Shown piece by piece: positions 37,535-45,528 of a DNA stretch of 64,000 bases (within the stretch, counting starts at the first letter, position 1; each line of letters begins with the position of its first letter). This DNA comes from Tepidamorphus sp. (GTDB taxonomy: Bacteria > Pseudomonadota > Alphaproteobacteria > Rhizobiales > Tepidamorphaceae), in NCBI GenBank assembly GCA_028280885.1, contig JANQKY010000045.1:62001-126000 (forward strand), in the 5' to 3' direction. A program made the position numbers and the translations under genes. Under the pieces are notes generated by a model. That model made no database searches. It saw only the letters and a program-made list of their open reading frames with translations, and was not told where the DNA came from.

Positions 37535-37677
37535 GTCTCCCTCGTGATCCCGGAAATCGCCTTAGCGATTATCCGGGATCGGGGAACCCGGACGCCCGCT
37601 GGTGTTTGCAATCGATGGATCGGTGGCTCCCCGATCCCGGCTCGGCCTTGCGGCCGTCCGGGATGACGAGGGAGAGG
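37535..37677. repeat. Palindromic intergenic repeat, family A copy 3
   Basis: The element runs from CTCCCTCGTGATCCCGG to CCGGGATGACGAGGGAGAGG with inner CCGGGATCGGGG/CCCCGATCCCGG stems, the same architecture as the copies at 7864 and 13183. Confidence 0.82.
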
Positions 37678-37721
37678 ATTGTGGACTCTCGCCTCGCTCC
37701 GAGGTCATCCCCGGGCTTGTC

Positions 37722-37817
37722 CCACTGCTGTCCGGTTCAGCGGGGGCGGGGCCTTTGTTTTCAGCTTGGCCACCCCCTCGGATGTCATGCCCGGACGTGT
37801 TCCACTGCTGTCCGGTT
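37722..37817. repeat. Partial family B repeat
   Basis: CCACTGCTGTCCGGTTCAGC, then TTTGTTTTCAGCTTGGCCAC, CCCCTCGGATGTCATGCCCG and a second CCACTGCTGTCCGGTTT. The inner blocks match 8527-8610 in reverse and 8118-8190 directly. Confidence 0.75.
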
Positions 37818-37829
37818 TAAATCCGGAAA

Positions 37830-37884
37830 CGTCGCCTAACCGATTGCACGGCATGGCTTTTCGAGCAATCGGTGGCTGAGAGAC
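37830..37884. repeat. Hairpin repeat, inverted copy of 25756-25810
   Basis: CGATTGC and GCAATCG form the stem, and the outer blocks GTCGC and GAGAGAC correspond to the other copy in reverse orientation. Confidence 0.75.
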
Positions 37885-37904
37885 ACGTGACCTCCCACCC
37901 CTTC

Positions 37905-37995
37905 GGATGTCATCCCCGGACTTGTTCCGGGGACCCATGAACACCTCGCTGGCGACTATGTTCATGGATTGCCGGGACAAGCCCGGCAATGACGC
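37905..37995. repeat. Family B-type hairpin element
   Basis: GTCATCCCCGGACTTGTTCC and the related GACAAGCCCGGCAATGACGC flank opposed CCATGAACAC and TGTTCATGG segments, so the whole element can fold as one long imperfect hairpin. Confidence 0.7.
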
Positions 37996-38052
37996 GGAGG
38001 GGGGAATGGCGGGCGGTACTAAGACACCGCCACCATTAGGGAAAGCAGAGTT

Positions 38053-38217
38053 GATGACGTCCGAGTGGGTGGTCAGGCTGAAAACAAAAGCCCCGTCCCC
38101 GCCGAGCCGGACAGTAGTGGACGTGTTCCGGGCATCCATGAACACCGCCGCCAGAATGGACGTAACCGACTGTGTTCATGGATTGCCGAGACAAGCCCGG
38201 CAATGACCTCGGAGGGG
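38053..38217. repeat. Family B repeat, full inverted copy
   Basis: The reverse complement aligns along about 160 bases with 8031-8190, sharing the GTCATTGCCGGGCTTGTC, CCATGAACACAG, GTCCATTCTG, GGTGTTCATGGATGCCCGGA and TTTTGTTTTCAG blocks in the same order. Confidence 0.82.
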
Positions 38218-38519
38218 AGGCAGAACACCACCCCATCGCTCGCCATCCCGGAATTCGCATTTGTGCATCTCCGGGATTGGAAAGCCCGGACGGCCCGGAG
38301 TTCTCTCGGCCTCGACATGCAGCGGCGACAGGGGTTCTCCGATTTCAACTCGCGCTGACGATTGAGAGACAGCGATCCGCTCTCTCACCGACGTTCCCCT
38401 CTGATGTTCCAAGCGCGGCGCGACCATGACGCAGCCGGGACACGCCGCCCGCACGCTTCGCGCTAGCCTTTGTCAGGACAACAGGTCGGGACCGGCTTCA
38501 ATTGGCTTGAGGACAGGCG

Positions 38520-40070
38520 ATGAGTGATACGCAGGAAGGCGCCCGCGCCCGCCGGCGCGGTGGCGGCAAGGAGGCGCGGCGGGAGCGGCGCAAGGGCGGG
38601 CAGCAGACGGTGTTGCGCAACATCGAGCGGCGCGTGCCGCTCTACGAACCGCTCGACGAGGCCGGGGTTGCGCTGATCGAGGCGAACGCCGATAAGATCC
38701 TCGAGGAGATCGGCATCGAGTTCCGCGAGGACGCCGAAGCGCTGTCGATGTGGAAGGCGGCCGGCGCCGATGTGCGCGGCGAGCGCGTCCACTTCCCCAG
38801 GGGCCTGTGCCGCGACCTGATCGCCACGGCGCCGTCCGTTTTCACCCAGCATGCCCGCAATCCGGAGCGCTCGGTGACGATCGGCGGCAACGCGACGGTG
38901 TTCGCGCCGGTCTACGGCCCGCCCTTCGTGCACGACCTCGATAATGGCCGCCGCTATGCCACGATCGAGGATTTCCGCAACTTCGTGAAGCTCGCCTATG
39001 TCGCGCCGGCCATGCACCATTCCGGCGGAACCCTGTGCGAGCCGGTCGACCTGCCCGTCAACAAGCGCCACTACGATATGGTCTACAGCCATATCAAATA
39101 TTCCGACAAACCCTTCATGGGCTCGGTCACCCATCCCCGCCGCGCCGCCGATTCGGTGGCGATGGCGAAGCTCGTCTTCGGCGACGATTTCGTCGATGAG
39201 AACTGCGTGCTGATCAACCTGATCAATGCCAATTCGCCGATGGTCTTCGATTCGACCATGCTCGGCGCGCTCAAGGTCTATGCCCGGGCCGGCCAGGCGA
39301 GCGTCCTCTCGCCCTTCATCCTGGCCGGCGCCATGTCGCCGGTGACGGTCGCCGGCACGCTGACCCAGATCCTCGCCGAGGTGCTGGCCGGCGCGGCCTT
39401 CGCCCAGCTCTGCCGGCCCGGCGCGCCGGTCGTCTTCGGGACGTTTGCAAGCTCCATCTCGATGCAGTCGGGCGCGCCGACCTTCGGCACGCCGGAGCCG
39501 GCGCTGGTGCTCTATGGCGCAGCCCAACTCGCCCGCCGCCTCGGCCTGCCGTTCCGCTCCGGCGGCTCGCTGTGCGGCTCGAAGGTCGCCGACGCGCAGG
39601 CTTCCTACGAGAGCGCCCAGACGTTGCTGCCGACCCTGCTCGGCGGCGTCAATTTCGCGCTCCACTCGGCCGGTTGGCTGGAGGGCGGCCTGGTCAGTTC
39701 CTACGAGAAGTTCATCATGGATGCCGACCAGTGCGCGATGATGCAGCGCTTCGCCGAGGGCATCGACCTGAGCGACAACGGCCAGGCGCTCGACGCGATT
39801 GCCGAGGTGGGTCCCGGCTCGCACTATCTCGGCTGCGCCCATACACAGGCGAATTTCGAGACGGCCTTTTATCGCTCCCCGGTCGCCGACAACAATTCCT
39901 ACGAGCAGTGGCTCGCCGAGGGCGAAAAGCGCGCCGACGAGCGCGCCAACACGCTGTGGAAGCAGTGGCTCAAGGACTACGAGGCGCCGTCGCTCGATCC
40001 GGGCATCGACGAGGCGCTCACCGAGTTCATCGCCAAGGGCAAGGCGGCGGAGCCGGATGCGTTTACGTGA
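38520..40070 (+). CDS. MttB-family corrinoid-dependent methyltransferase, non-pyrrolysine
   Basis: The 516-residue protein belongs to the trimethylamine methyltransferase (MttB) superfamily: ADKILEEIGIEFREDAEALS, NANSPMVFDSTMLGALKVYA, LAGAMSPVTVAGTLTQILAE, SGAPTFGTPEP and LGCAHTQANFETAFYRSP. There is no in-frame amber codon, so it is of the non-pyrrolysine group that includes MtgB, the glycine betaine:corrinoid methyltransferase. It would transfer a methyl from a quaternary amine to the corrinoid protein encoded 1.2 kb upstream on the other strand. The substrate is unproven. Residues 9-25 contain eight Arg and two Lys. GAGGA precedes the ATG. Confidence 0.87.
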   Translation: MSDTQEGARARRRGGGKEARRERRKGGQQTVLRNIERRVPLYEPLDEAGVALIEANADKILEEIGIEFREDAEALSMWKAAGADVRGERVHFPRGLCRDLIATAPSVFTQHARNPERSVTIGGNATVFAPVYGPPFVHDLDNGRRYATIEDFRNFVKLAYVAPAMHHSGGTLCEPVDLPVNKRHYDMVYSHIKYSDKPFMGSVTHPRRAADSVAMAKLVFGDDFVDENCVLINLINANSPMVFDSTMLGALKVYARAGQASVLSPFILAGAMSPVTVAGTLTQILAEVLAGAAFAQLCRPGAPVVFGTFASSISMQSGAPTFGTPEPALVLYGAAQLARRLGLPFRSGGSLCGSKVADAQASYESAQTLLPTLLGGVNFALHSAGWLEGGLVSSYEKFIMDADQCAMMQRFAEGIDLSDNGQALDAIAEVGPGSHYLGCAHTQANFETAFYRSPVADNNSYEQWLAEGEKRADERANTLWKQWLKDYEAPSLDPGIDEALTEFIAKGKAAEPDAFT

Positions 40071-40165
40071 GCGTGTCGTGGTTTTGACGGTCATATGGAG
40101 AAAGGGGCGGGGTTGCTTTTTCGATACCGCCTCCGGCGCTCTCGAAGCCGCCCTTGCGGGCGGCG

Positions 40166-40339
40166 CCCCCCTCACCCCAGCCCTCTCCCCCAGTCTGAGC
40201 ATATTGGGGGGAGAGGGAGTGCTGCGGCCTTGCTGTTTGGCTCCAATGCCTCGCAAACAGCAAGGCGTATCAATTTAACCGCATACAATGCCGTTAACGC
40301 CCCCTCTCCCCTTGTGGGAGAGGGTCGGGGTGAGGGGTA
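40166..40339. repeat. Two family C palindromic elements
   Basis: In the gap behind the MttB-family gene, CCCTCACCCCAGCCCTCTCC with a following GGGGGGAGAGGG, and CCCCCTCTCCCCTTGTGGGA with GAGAGGGTCGGGGTGAGGGG, form two hairpins separated by 80 bases. Either may serve as an mRNA 3' end. They are related to copies at 8286, 57706 and 60458. Confidence 0.75.
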
Positions 40340-40406
40340 AATCGCTTTGGCCGGCTCGATGCCGGCCAAAGCGATGCCAGCCGCGCAACAAAAGGGACAA
40401 CAGCCG

Positions 40407-41090
40407 GTGGAAGACCTGCGCTACCAACACTTGTCCGCGGTCCTGGCCGAAACCGGCCTCGCCCTGCGCGGCGGCTTTCATCCGAGCGCAGAGGACGCCA
40501 TCCCGCCCGCCACCTCGGGCGAGCCAACCCGAACACTCCTCCTGATCGGCAACACCGGTCCCGATATCTGGCCGCATTTCGCTCCGCATGACGACGGGTC
40601 CCCGGACGCGCTCGATCGCTGGACGCGCGCGGTGATCGAGCCGATCGCCCGCGACTGCGGCGCACGATGCGTCTTTCCCTTCGACAGGCCGCCGCTGCCG
40701 TTTCAGCGCTGGGCGCAGCGTAGCGAGCCGGTCACATCCTCGCCGCTCGGCATCCTGATCCATCCCGACCACGGCCTCTGGCACGCCTATCGCGCCGCGC
40801 TCTTGTTTTCGGACGTCGTCGCCCTGCCGGCGCCGGATGACCGGCCGAGCCCGTGCGAAACCTGTGCCGACAAGCCCTGCTTGTCCGCCTGCCCGGTCGA
40901 GGCCTTCAGCGGCGCGGGATACGACGTGCCGGCCTGCGCGGCCTATCTTCAATCCGATGGTGGTGAAACCTGTCTGGACGGTGGTTGCCAGGCGCGCAAC
41001 GCCTGCCCGGTCGCGGCCGACCGTCGCTATCATCCCGACCAGATCCGCTTCCACATGCGCGCCTTCCGCCGGGCTGTGATACCCGGCTGA
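40407..41090 (+). CDS. [4Fe-4S] ferredoxin-like protein
   Basis: The protein of about 227 residues has a C-terminal pair of cluster motifs, CETCADKPCLSACP and CLDGGCQARNACP, resembling the ferredoxin part of epoxyqueuosine reductases. The N-terminal 140 residues carry RTLLLIGNTGPDIWPHF and SPLGILIHPDHGLWHAYRAA, seen in small uncharacterised iron-sulfur proteins. The GTG start follows AAAGGGAC; two ATGs slightly upstream are alternatives. It lies between an MttB-family gene and bmt, so a redox role in corrinoid activation is possible but only by position. Confidence 0.7.
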   Translation: MEDLRYQHLSAVLAETGLALRGGFHPSAEDAIPPATSGEPTRTLLLIGNTGPDIWPHFAPHDDGSPDALDRWTRAVIEPIARDCGARCVFPFDRPPLPFQRWAQRSEPVTSSPLGILIHPDHGLWHAYRAALLFSDVVALPAPDDRPSPCETCADKPCLSACPVEAFSGAGYDVPACAAYLQSDGGETCLDGGCQARNACPVAADRRYHPDQIRFHMRAFRRAVIPG

Positions 41091-41104
41091 CGTCCGTTTC
41101 CGGG

Positions 41105-42115
41105 TCACGACGCCCGGCGACGACCTCGGCGGCGCGACCGGGCTTCGCCGGTTTCGGTGTCCGGCGCGGCCTGTTTCATGATCATCGGGCCGAGCCGTCC
41201 GGTGATCGTCTCCCGCGTCGGGCGCGCGCCGGGGCGATGGGTGTCCATCGCTTCGCGCATTGCCGCGATATGCTCCGGCGTCGTGCCGCAGCAGCCGCCG
41301 ATGATGCGGGCGCCGGCATCCATGGCAAGCTTGGTGTAGTCGGCCATCAGCTCCGGCGTGCCGGTATAGTGGACGTGGTCGCCCTTGACCTCCGGGATGC
41401 CGCAATTGCCCTTGGCGATCAGCACCGCGTCGGGGGCGGCCTCGGCAATCTCGACGACCGCCATCAGCAGGTCCGGCGCGCCGACGCCGCAATTGGCGCC
41501 GTAGCCGGCGGGGGTCTGGGCAAGCGAGCCCGACAGCGCGGGCAGGGCGGCGGGCGCCAGGCCCATCATCGTGCGCCCGGCGGTGTCGAAGCTGGCCGTG
41601 TAGACATAGGGCAGGCCGACGCCTGAGATCGCGTCCGCCGCAGCCCGGATCTCCTCGGGCGCCGACATCGTCTCGACCCAGAGAATGTCCGCGCCGCCGT
41701 CGCGCAGGCCGGCTGCCTGTTCGGCGAAGACGGCGACGGCCTCCTCGTAGGTCAACTCGCCGAGCGGCGCGAACAGGTCGCCGGATGGCCCGATCGAGCC
41801 GGCGACGATGACCTGCCGGCCGGACTGGTCGGCCGTCTTCCGGGCAATCGCCGCGGCGCGCTCGTTCAGTTCGCGCGCCCGGTCCTCCGCCTGATGCAGG
41901 CGTAGGCGGCGGCGGTTGGCGCCGAAGGAATTGGTCAGCACCAGATCGGCCCCGGCATCGATGAACTCGCGATGCAATCCGGCAACGCGGTCGACGGCAT
42001 CGACGTTCCACAGTTCCGGCGCGTCGCCCGAGATCAGGCCGCGATCGAAATAGTTGGTGCCGGTCGCGCCGTCGGCGAGGATAAAGCCGCGCTCGGCAAG
42101 GAATTCGTTCAGCAA
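41105..42115 (-). CDS. bmt: Betaine-homocysteine S-methyltransferase
   Basis: The 336-residue TIM-barrel enzyme has the homocysteine methyltransferase zinc ligands in GANCGVGAPD and IIGGCCGTTPEH, plus LADGATGTNYFDRGLISGDA and ILWVETMSAPEEIRAA. It closely resembles rhizobial Bmt, which methylates homocysteine from glycine betaine to give methionine and dimethylglycine. The TTG start is preferred: GCGGAG lies six bases ahead and the protein then begins in register with the family; a GTG 29 codons upstream is the alternative. The C-terminus ends in a tail with seven Arg in 13 residues, unusual for the family core. Confidence 0.85.
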   Translation of the reverse strand: MLNEFLAERGFILADGATGTNYFDRGLISGDAPELWNVDAVDRVAGLHREFIDAGADLVLTNSFGANRRRLRLHQAEDRARELNERAAAIARKTADQSGRQVIVAGSIGPSGDLFAPLGELTYEEAVAVFAEQAAGLRDGGADILWVETMSAPEEIRAAADAISGVGLPYVYTASFDTAGRTMMGLAPAALPALSGSLAQTPAGYGANCGVGAPDLLMAVVEIAEAAPDAVLIAKGNCGIPEVKGDHVHYTGTPELMADYTKLAMDAGARIIGGCCGTTPEHIAAMREAMDTHRPGARPTRETITGRLGPMIMKQAAPDTETGEARSRRRGRRRAS

Positions 42116-42304
42116 GAGGGACTCCGCAAGACGTGAAGGCAGGGCGAACAGGCCGGGAGAATTAGCAGGAACGCGGAATGGGCGATGGCCCAGAAGCGAC
42201 ACGCATCAGCGGCATTTCCGAAGGGCAGAATCCCACTGGCCTAAGAGCCCTTTCAGCGCCGCTGGTCGTGATGGCACGGCGCCCTAGGCGACCCGCTTCG
42301 CGCC

Positions 42305-43453
42305 TCAGGCGTCTTGCGCCCGGATCCATTCGCCGATCTCCGGCCAGATATCGGCGAGCGTCCGCGTTCCCATGAACAGGCCGATATGGCCGCCGGGCGC
42401 GAGTGTCCGGACGATGCCGTTATGCGGCGTGCCGAGCAGGTCGGCGGCGGCGAACACCTGCTCCTTCGGCGTGATGTCGTCGGCCTTGCCGGCAAGCAGA
42501 TAGACCGGGCAGGTGACGTCCTTCAGCGACAGCGTCTTGCCGAGCCCGACGAAGGTGCCCTTGGCGAAGCGGTTTTCCTTGAACAGGGCCTCGATCGCCT
42601 GGAGATAGTAGCGGCCGGGCAGGTCGATCGGATTCTCGTACCAGCGCTCGAAGGTCTCGGTGCGGCGGATATAGCACTTGTCCTCGATATGGGCGTAGAG
42701 ATCGACGAACTTGCCGACGGACTGCAGCGCCGGATGCATCGATTTCCAGCCCGCCAGCATGGACTGGCCGAGCATGCGGCCACCGCCGGCCTCGACCATC
42801 TCCTCGTAGAACGCCATCGGCAGGGCATGCGCGATCCGCTTCACCGGCCCGTCGCCGGCATCGGTGTCGATCGGCGATCCGGCGAGCACCAGGCTCGCGA
42901 CCTTGTCGGGATAGCGGCAGGCATACATCGCCGACAGCCAGCCGCCCTGGCACAGGCCGACCAGATGGACCCTGCCGCCCAGATCGTCGACCACGGTATT
43001 GAGTTCGGCGAGATACTTGTCGATGTCATAGTCGCGCATTTCGGGCGTAGCGGATTTCCAGTCGGTCACCATCAGCCGCGTAATGCCGACTTCCTTCAGC
43101 GTCTCGACCAGGCTCTGGCCGCGGGCGAAATCGGCGATCGTCGCGCTGTGGCCGGCATAGGGCGCGTCGATCAGCACGGGGAGGGTCTCCTCGCCTGCGT
43201 CTTGCGGCGAGAAGTCCCGCAGCCGCATCGTATCCAGATCAAGGCGGACCCGGTTCGCCGTTGCCCAGCCGGGCTCGGGCGGTTGCAGGATGGTCTCCGC
43301 CTCGGCCAGGAACCGCAGGTTGTCGGAAAACAGCTTCAGCCCGACCTCCTGCATCTCGATCGCCGCGGCCATCGGCCAGAACCAGGGCACGGAATGTTCG
43401 TATTCCGGTGTCAGGGGCTGGGCGGTCTGCGGAGGCGTATCGGTCAGCGTCAT
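42305..43453 (-). CDS. Alpha/beta-hydrolase related to PHA synthases, cysteine nucleophile
   Basis: The 382-residue protein has an alpha/beta-hydrolase fold with nucleophile elbow VGLCQGGW, in which Cys replaces the usual Ser as in polyhydroxyalkanoate synthases (GxCxG). PVYLLAGKADDITP and LAPGGHIGLFMG contribute the Asp and His of the triad. The N-terminal residues 1-60 (HSVPWFWPMAAAIEMQEVGL) resemble the PhaC-like group as well. It is shorter than class I PhaC and no phasin or other pha gene is near, so synthase, depolymerase or thioesterase activity are all open. Confidence 0.72.
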   Translation of the reverse strand: MTLTDTPPQTAQPLTPEYEHSVPWFWPMAAAIEMQEVGLKLFSDNLRFLAEAETILQPPEPGWATANRVRLDLDTMRLRDFSPQDAGEETLPVLIDAPYAGHSATIADFARGQSLVETLKEVGITRLMVTDWKSATPEMRDYDIDKYLAELNTVVDDLGGRVHLVGLCQGGWLSAMYACRYPDKVASLVLAGSPIDTDAGDGPVKRIAHALPMAFYEEMVEAGGGRMLGQSMLAGWKSMHPALQSVGKFVDLYAHIEDKCYIRRTETFERWYENPIDLPGRYYLQAIEALFKENRFAKGTFVGLGKTLSLKDVTCPVYLLAGKADDITPKEQVFAAADLLGTPHNGIVRTLAPGGHIGLFMGTRTLADIWPEIGEWIRAQDA

Positions 43454-43550
43454 GTCGGGTCCCGGGCTTGCCGCCAGCGCGGCGGACGAGTGGATCGCCT
43501 CGAAGTATAGCCAAGGCGTATCCCGGATTTATGACCGGCACCACAGTGCG

Positions 43551-44384
43551 CTACGCTTCCCGGTCGGCTTCGCCCCTGCCCGACACGGCCTCGACATAGA
43601 TATCCGCCGATCGCAGCATCTCCGCCTTCGCGTTCGCCAGCACGGCCTTGCCGGCAAAGGGGCCGTACAGCCGCTCGAAGTCATAGGGCGCAAGCCGCCC
43701 GACGAGCCGTTCGACGACCCGCGCCGACAGCGGCATGTAGCTTGGATAGCTGCGCATGAAGGAGACGCGCCGGCAGTCCGGATTGACCTGCAGCGTGTCG
43801 CCGCAGAGCATCGCGCCCCGGCCGTCCGCGCCGTCGGCCCAGTGCAGCACGCAGCTGCCGGCGAAATGGCCACCGGTGCGCACCATCGTCACGCCGGGCA
43901 GGATCTCGGTCACATCGCCCGACCAGAAGCGGATGTTGTCGCTGTCCCGCATCACCCAGGCGCGATCGTCTTCATGCAGATGGACCGGCACCCCGCCGAG
44001 GGTCTCGGACCAGGACACCATCGCTGAATAATAGTGCGGGTGGGATATCGCGATCGCCGATAGCCCGCCGAGCGCCTCGATGATGCGCGCCGTGGCCTCG
44101 TCGATCAGCGGGATGCAGTCCCACAGCACGTTGCCGGCCGGCGTCATCACCAGCAGCGCCTGCTGGCCGATCGCGAATTTCGGCGCCATCGCGATCGCCA
44201 TCAGGCCGGGCTCGAGTTCCCGGAACGTATTGGCGTATCCGGCCGCGAGCGCCTCGCTGTTCGTCCATTTCTGTCCGGAGGGCAGCACGTATTGCCGGTC
44301 ATCGGCGCAGATCGCGCAGAGGTCGGGCGGCTGGTCGGTTTCTTCGTACTCGGTGCCGCAGAGCGTACAGACGGGAACGGGCAT
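43551..44384 (-). CDS. Metallo-beta-lactamase-fold protein with altered metal motif
   Basis: The 277-residue protein starts with a zinc-ribbon-like CTLCGTEYEETDQPPDLCAIC and continues with an MBL fold (DCIPLIDEATARIIEALGGL, HFAGSCVLHW, LCGDTLQV). The signature HxHxDH is replaced by SHPHYYSAMV: the second histidine pair is kept but Asp and the last His are not, so the binuclear site is probably incomplete. Related proteins with this change exist in bacteria and plants without a defined reaction. It stands on the same strand as its neighbours with short gaps. Confidence 0.75.
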   Translation of the reverse strand: MPVPVCTLCGTEYEETDQPPDLCAICADDRQYVLPSGQKWTNSEALAAGYANTFRELEPGLMAIAMAPKFAIGQQALLVMTPAGNVLWDCIPLIDEATARIIEALGGLSAIAISHPHYYSAMVSWSETLGGVPVHLHEDDRAWVMRDSDNIRFWSGDVTEILPGVTMVRTGGHFAGSCVLHWADGADGRGAMLCGDTLQVNPDCRRVSFMRSYPSYMPLSARVVERLVGRLAPYDFERLYGPFAGKAVLANAKAEMLRSADIYVEAVSGRGEADREA

Positions 44385-44450
44385 CGGGTTCTCCTATTTG
44401 ATCCGCCACGCGCGATCCTATCCCGGCTTCACGCCGCACACACGCGCCAA

Positions 44451-45200
44451 TCAGCGCGGATCGGTCGGCTGGCGCATGTGGTCCGGGATCCTTGAGGTCT
44501 CCGCATGTTTCCGCTCCGGATCGTTGTAGTACATGTCCGTCCCCTCCGGCTGGAAGATGACCTCCCGGTCCCGCACCCCATCCGGCGCCGTCGCGACACG
44601 CCAGTATTCCTCGGCAATCCGTGCGGGATCAAACGGCCCGCCCGCTTCGACGATCCCGCAAATGGCAATGACCGATACGTGGATCCCGGATGGCGACAAG
44701 TGCTTGAACAGGCTGATCGCAAGGCTGCGCAGGGCTGCCTTGCCCATCGCCAGCGATGTCCATTCGGGAAACGGTTCAAGCGCCAGACCGCCACCGGTGA
44801 ACAGGATCGCGCCCGCCTTGCGCGCGATCATGCCAGGAGCCACTTTCCGGACCGCCAGGTGCGCGCCCAGCACATTGACCGCCATCTCGGCGGCTATGTC
44901 TTCCCGTTCCAGGTCGAGGGGACCGGCCGGACGCAGCACCGCTGCGTTGTAGATCAGGACGTCGCAGCGACCCAACTGCGTCAGAAGCTCATCCAGCGCC
45001 GTATCGAGCGCCTCCGCAATGCCCGCATCGGCTGCTGTCCAGATGGTCGATATCCCGGCATCCGAGAGGCGTTCGCTCAGGGCCTGGAGGTGGTTCGGAT
45101 TTCTGGCAACAAGGCCGATCCGGTAACCCGAACCTCCAAACCGCCGTGCGACGGCCTCGCTCACGCCGCCGCCGGCGCCGATTATGATGCAGGTTTTCAA
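44451..45200 (-). CDS. SDR-family oxidoreductase lacking the catalytic tyrosine
   Basis: The 249-residue protein is an SDR with GAGGGVSEAVARRF (cofactor loop, residues 8-21) and YNAAVLRPAGPL. At the active site SLAMGKAALR keeps the lysine but has Leu where tyrosine should stand, and the serine region is LFTGGGLALEPFPEW. This divergent pattern defines a small SDR subgroup of unknown reaction. A short acidic C-terminal extension (NDPERKHAETSRIPDHM) follows. Base composition is slightly lower in GC than the bmt gene. Confidence 0.78.
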   Translation of the reverse strand: MKTCIIIGAGGGVSEAVARRFGGSGYRIGLVARNPNHLQALSERLSDAGISTIWTAADAGIAEALDTALDELLTQLGRCDVLIYNAAVLRPAGPLDLEREDIAAEMAVNVLGAHLAVRKVAPGMIARKAGAILFTGGGLALEPFPEWTSLAMGKAALRSLAISLFKHLSPSGIHVSVIAICGIVEAGGPFDPARIAEEYWRVATAPDGVRDREVIFQPEGTDMYYNDPERKHAETSRIPDHMRQPTDPR

Positions 45201-45249
45201 AGGCCATGCTCCGCGGAGGCGCCTGAGGCAGGACTTTGCCTCAGGTCGT

Positions 45250-45473
45250 TAGAGCATATCCAATGAATATAGGGTCAGTTCTGTTTGCGATCGGCGTCGG
45301 GCGGCCGCCGATCACAAACCCTTCGGGACGAACGCTTTTGGGCCAAATCCTGCGCCGTCATTCTCGTCCATATCCCCGATATGGCCTTCGAATGCCAGTT
45401 TGGCCCCTGAAACACAACATGGGACCCAAAAGCGTCTCGTCAGAATGACCCTATATTCATTGGATATGCTCTA
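45250..45473. mobile_element. MITE-like non-coding element with 28-bp terminal inverted repeats
   Basis: Bases 45250-45277, starting TAGAGCATATCCAATGAATA, are exactly repeated in inverted orientation at 45446-45473. The ends are TA dinucleotides, as expected for IS630/mariner-type insertion at TA. Inside are a second inverted pair (ACGCTTTTGGGC/ACCCAAAAGCGT) and a small CATATCCCCGATATG dyad. No transposase frame fits in 224 bases, so it would be a non-autonomous miniature element. It lies between an SDR gene and the second dehydrogenase gene and accounts for most of that 328-base gap. Confidence 0.75.
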
Positions 45474-45528
45474 GATCCCGCCAGATGCGCCGGTGCCTTA
45501 TCCGATCATCACCGACGGAGGCAATCCC

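Larger units (their letters stand above)
37284..38519. other. 1.24-kb gene-free region made largely of repeats
   Basis: No frame here has a credible start or resembles a protein. From about 37535 to 38300 it is a mosaic of family A and B repeat copies listed separately. The stretch 38300-38519 upstream of the MttB-family gene is its probable promoter region; I see no unmistakable -35/-10. Confidence 0.7.

Noticed and set aside
37284..38519. Clustered repeats as a CRISPR array
   Set aside because: The units are palindromes of variable length without regular spacers, and no cas gene is nearby.
38520..40070. Possible pyrrolysine codon in the MttB-family genes
   Set aside because: Both MttB-family frames (this one and 49627-51282) are full length without an in-frame TAG, and no pyl genes are in the window.
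40347..40406. Upstream ATG starts for the [4Fe-4S] protein
   Set aside because: The first codons continue from the repeat-derived sequence and lack a ribosome binding site; the GTG with AAAGGGAC upstream fits better, although not decisively.
42116..42304. SAM or SAH riboswitch upstream of bmt
   Set aside because: I looked for the known alphaproteobacterial consensus elements and found no convincing match; a covariance search would be needed to exclude it.
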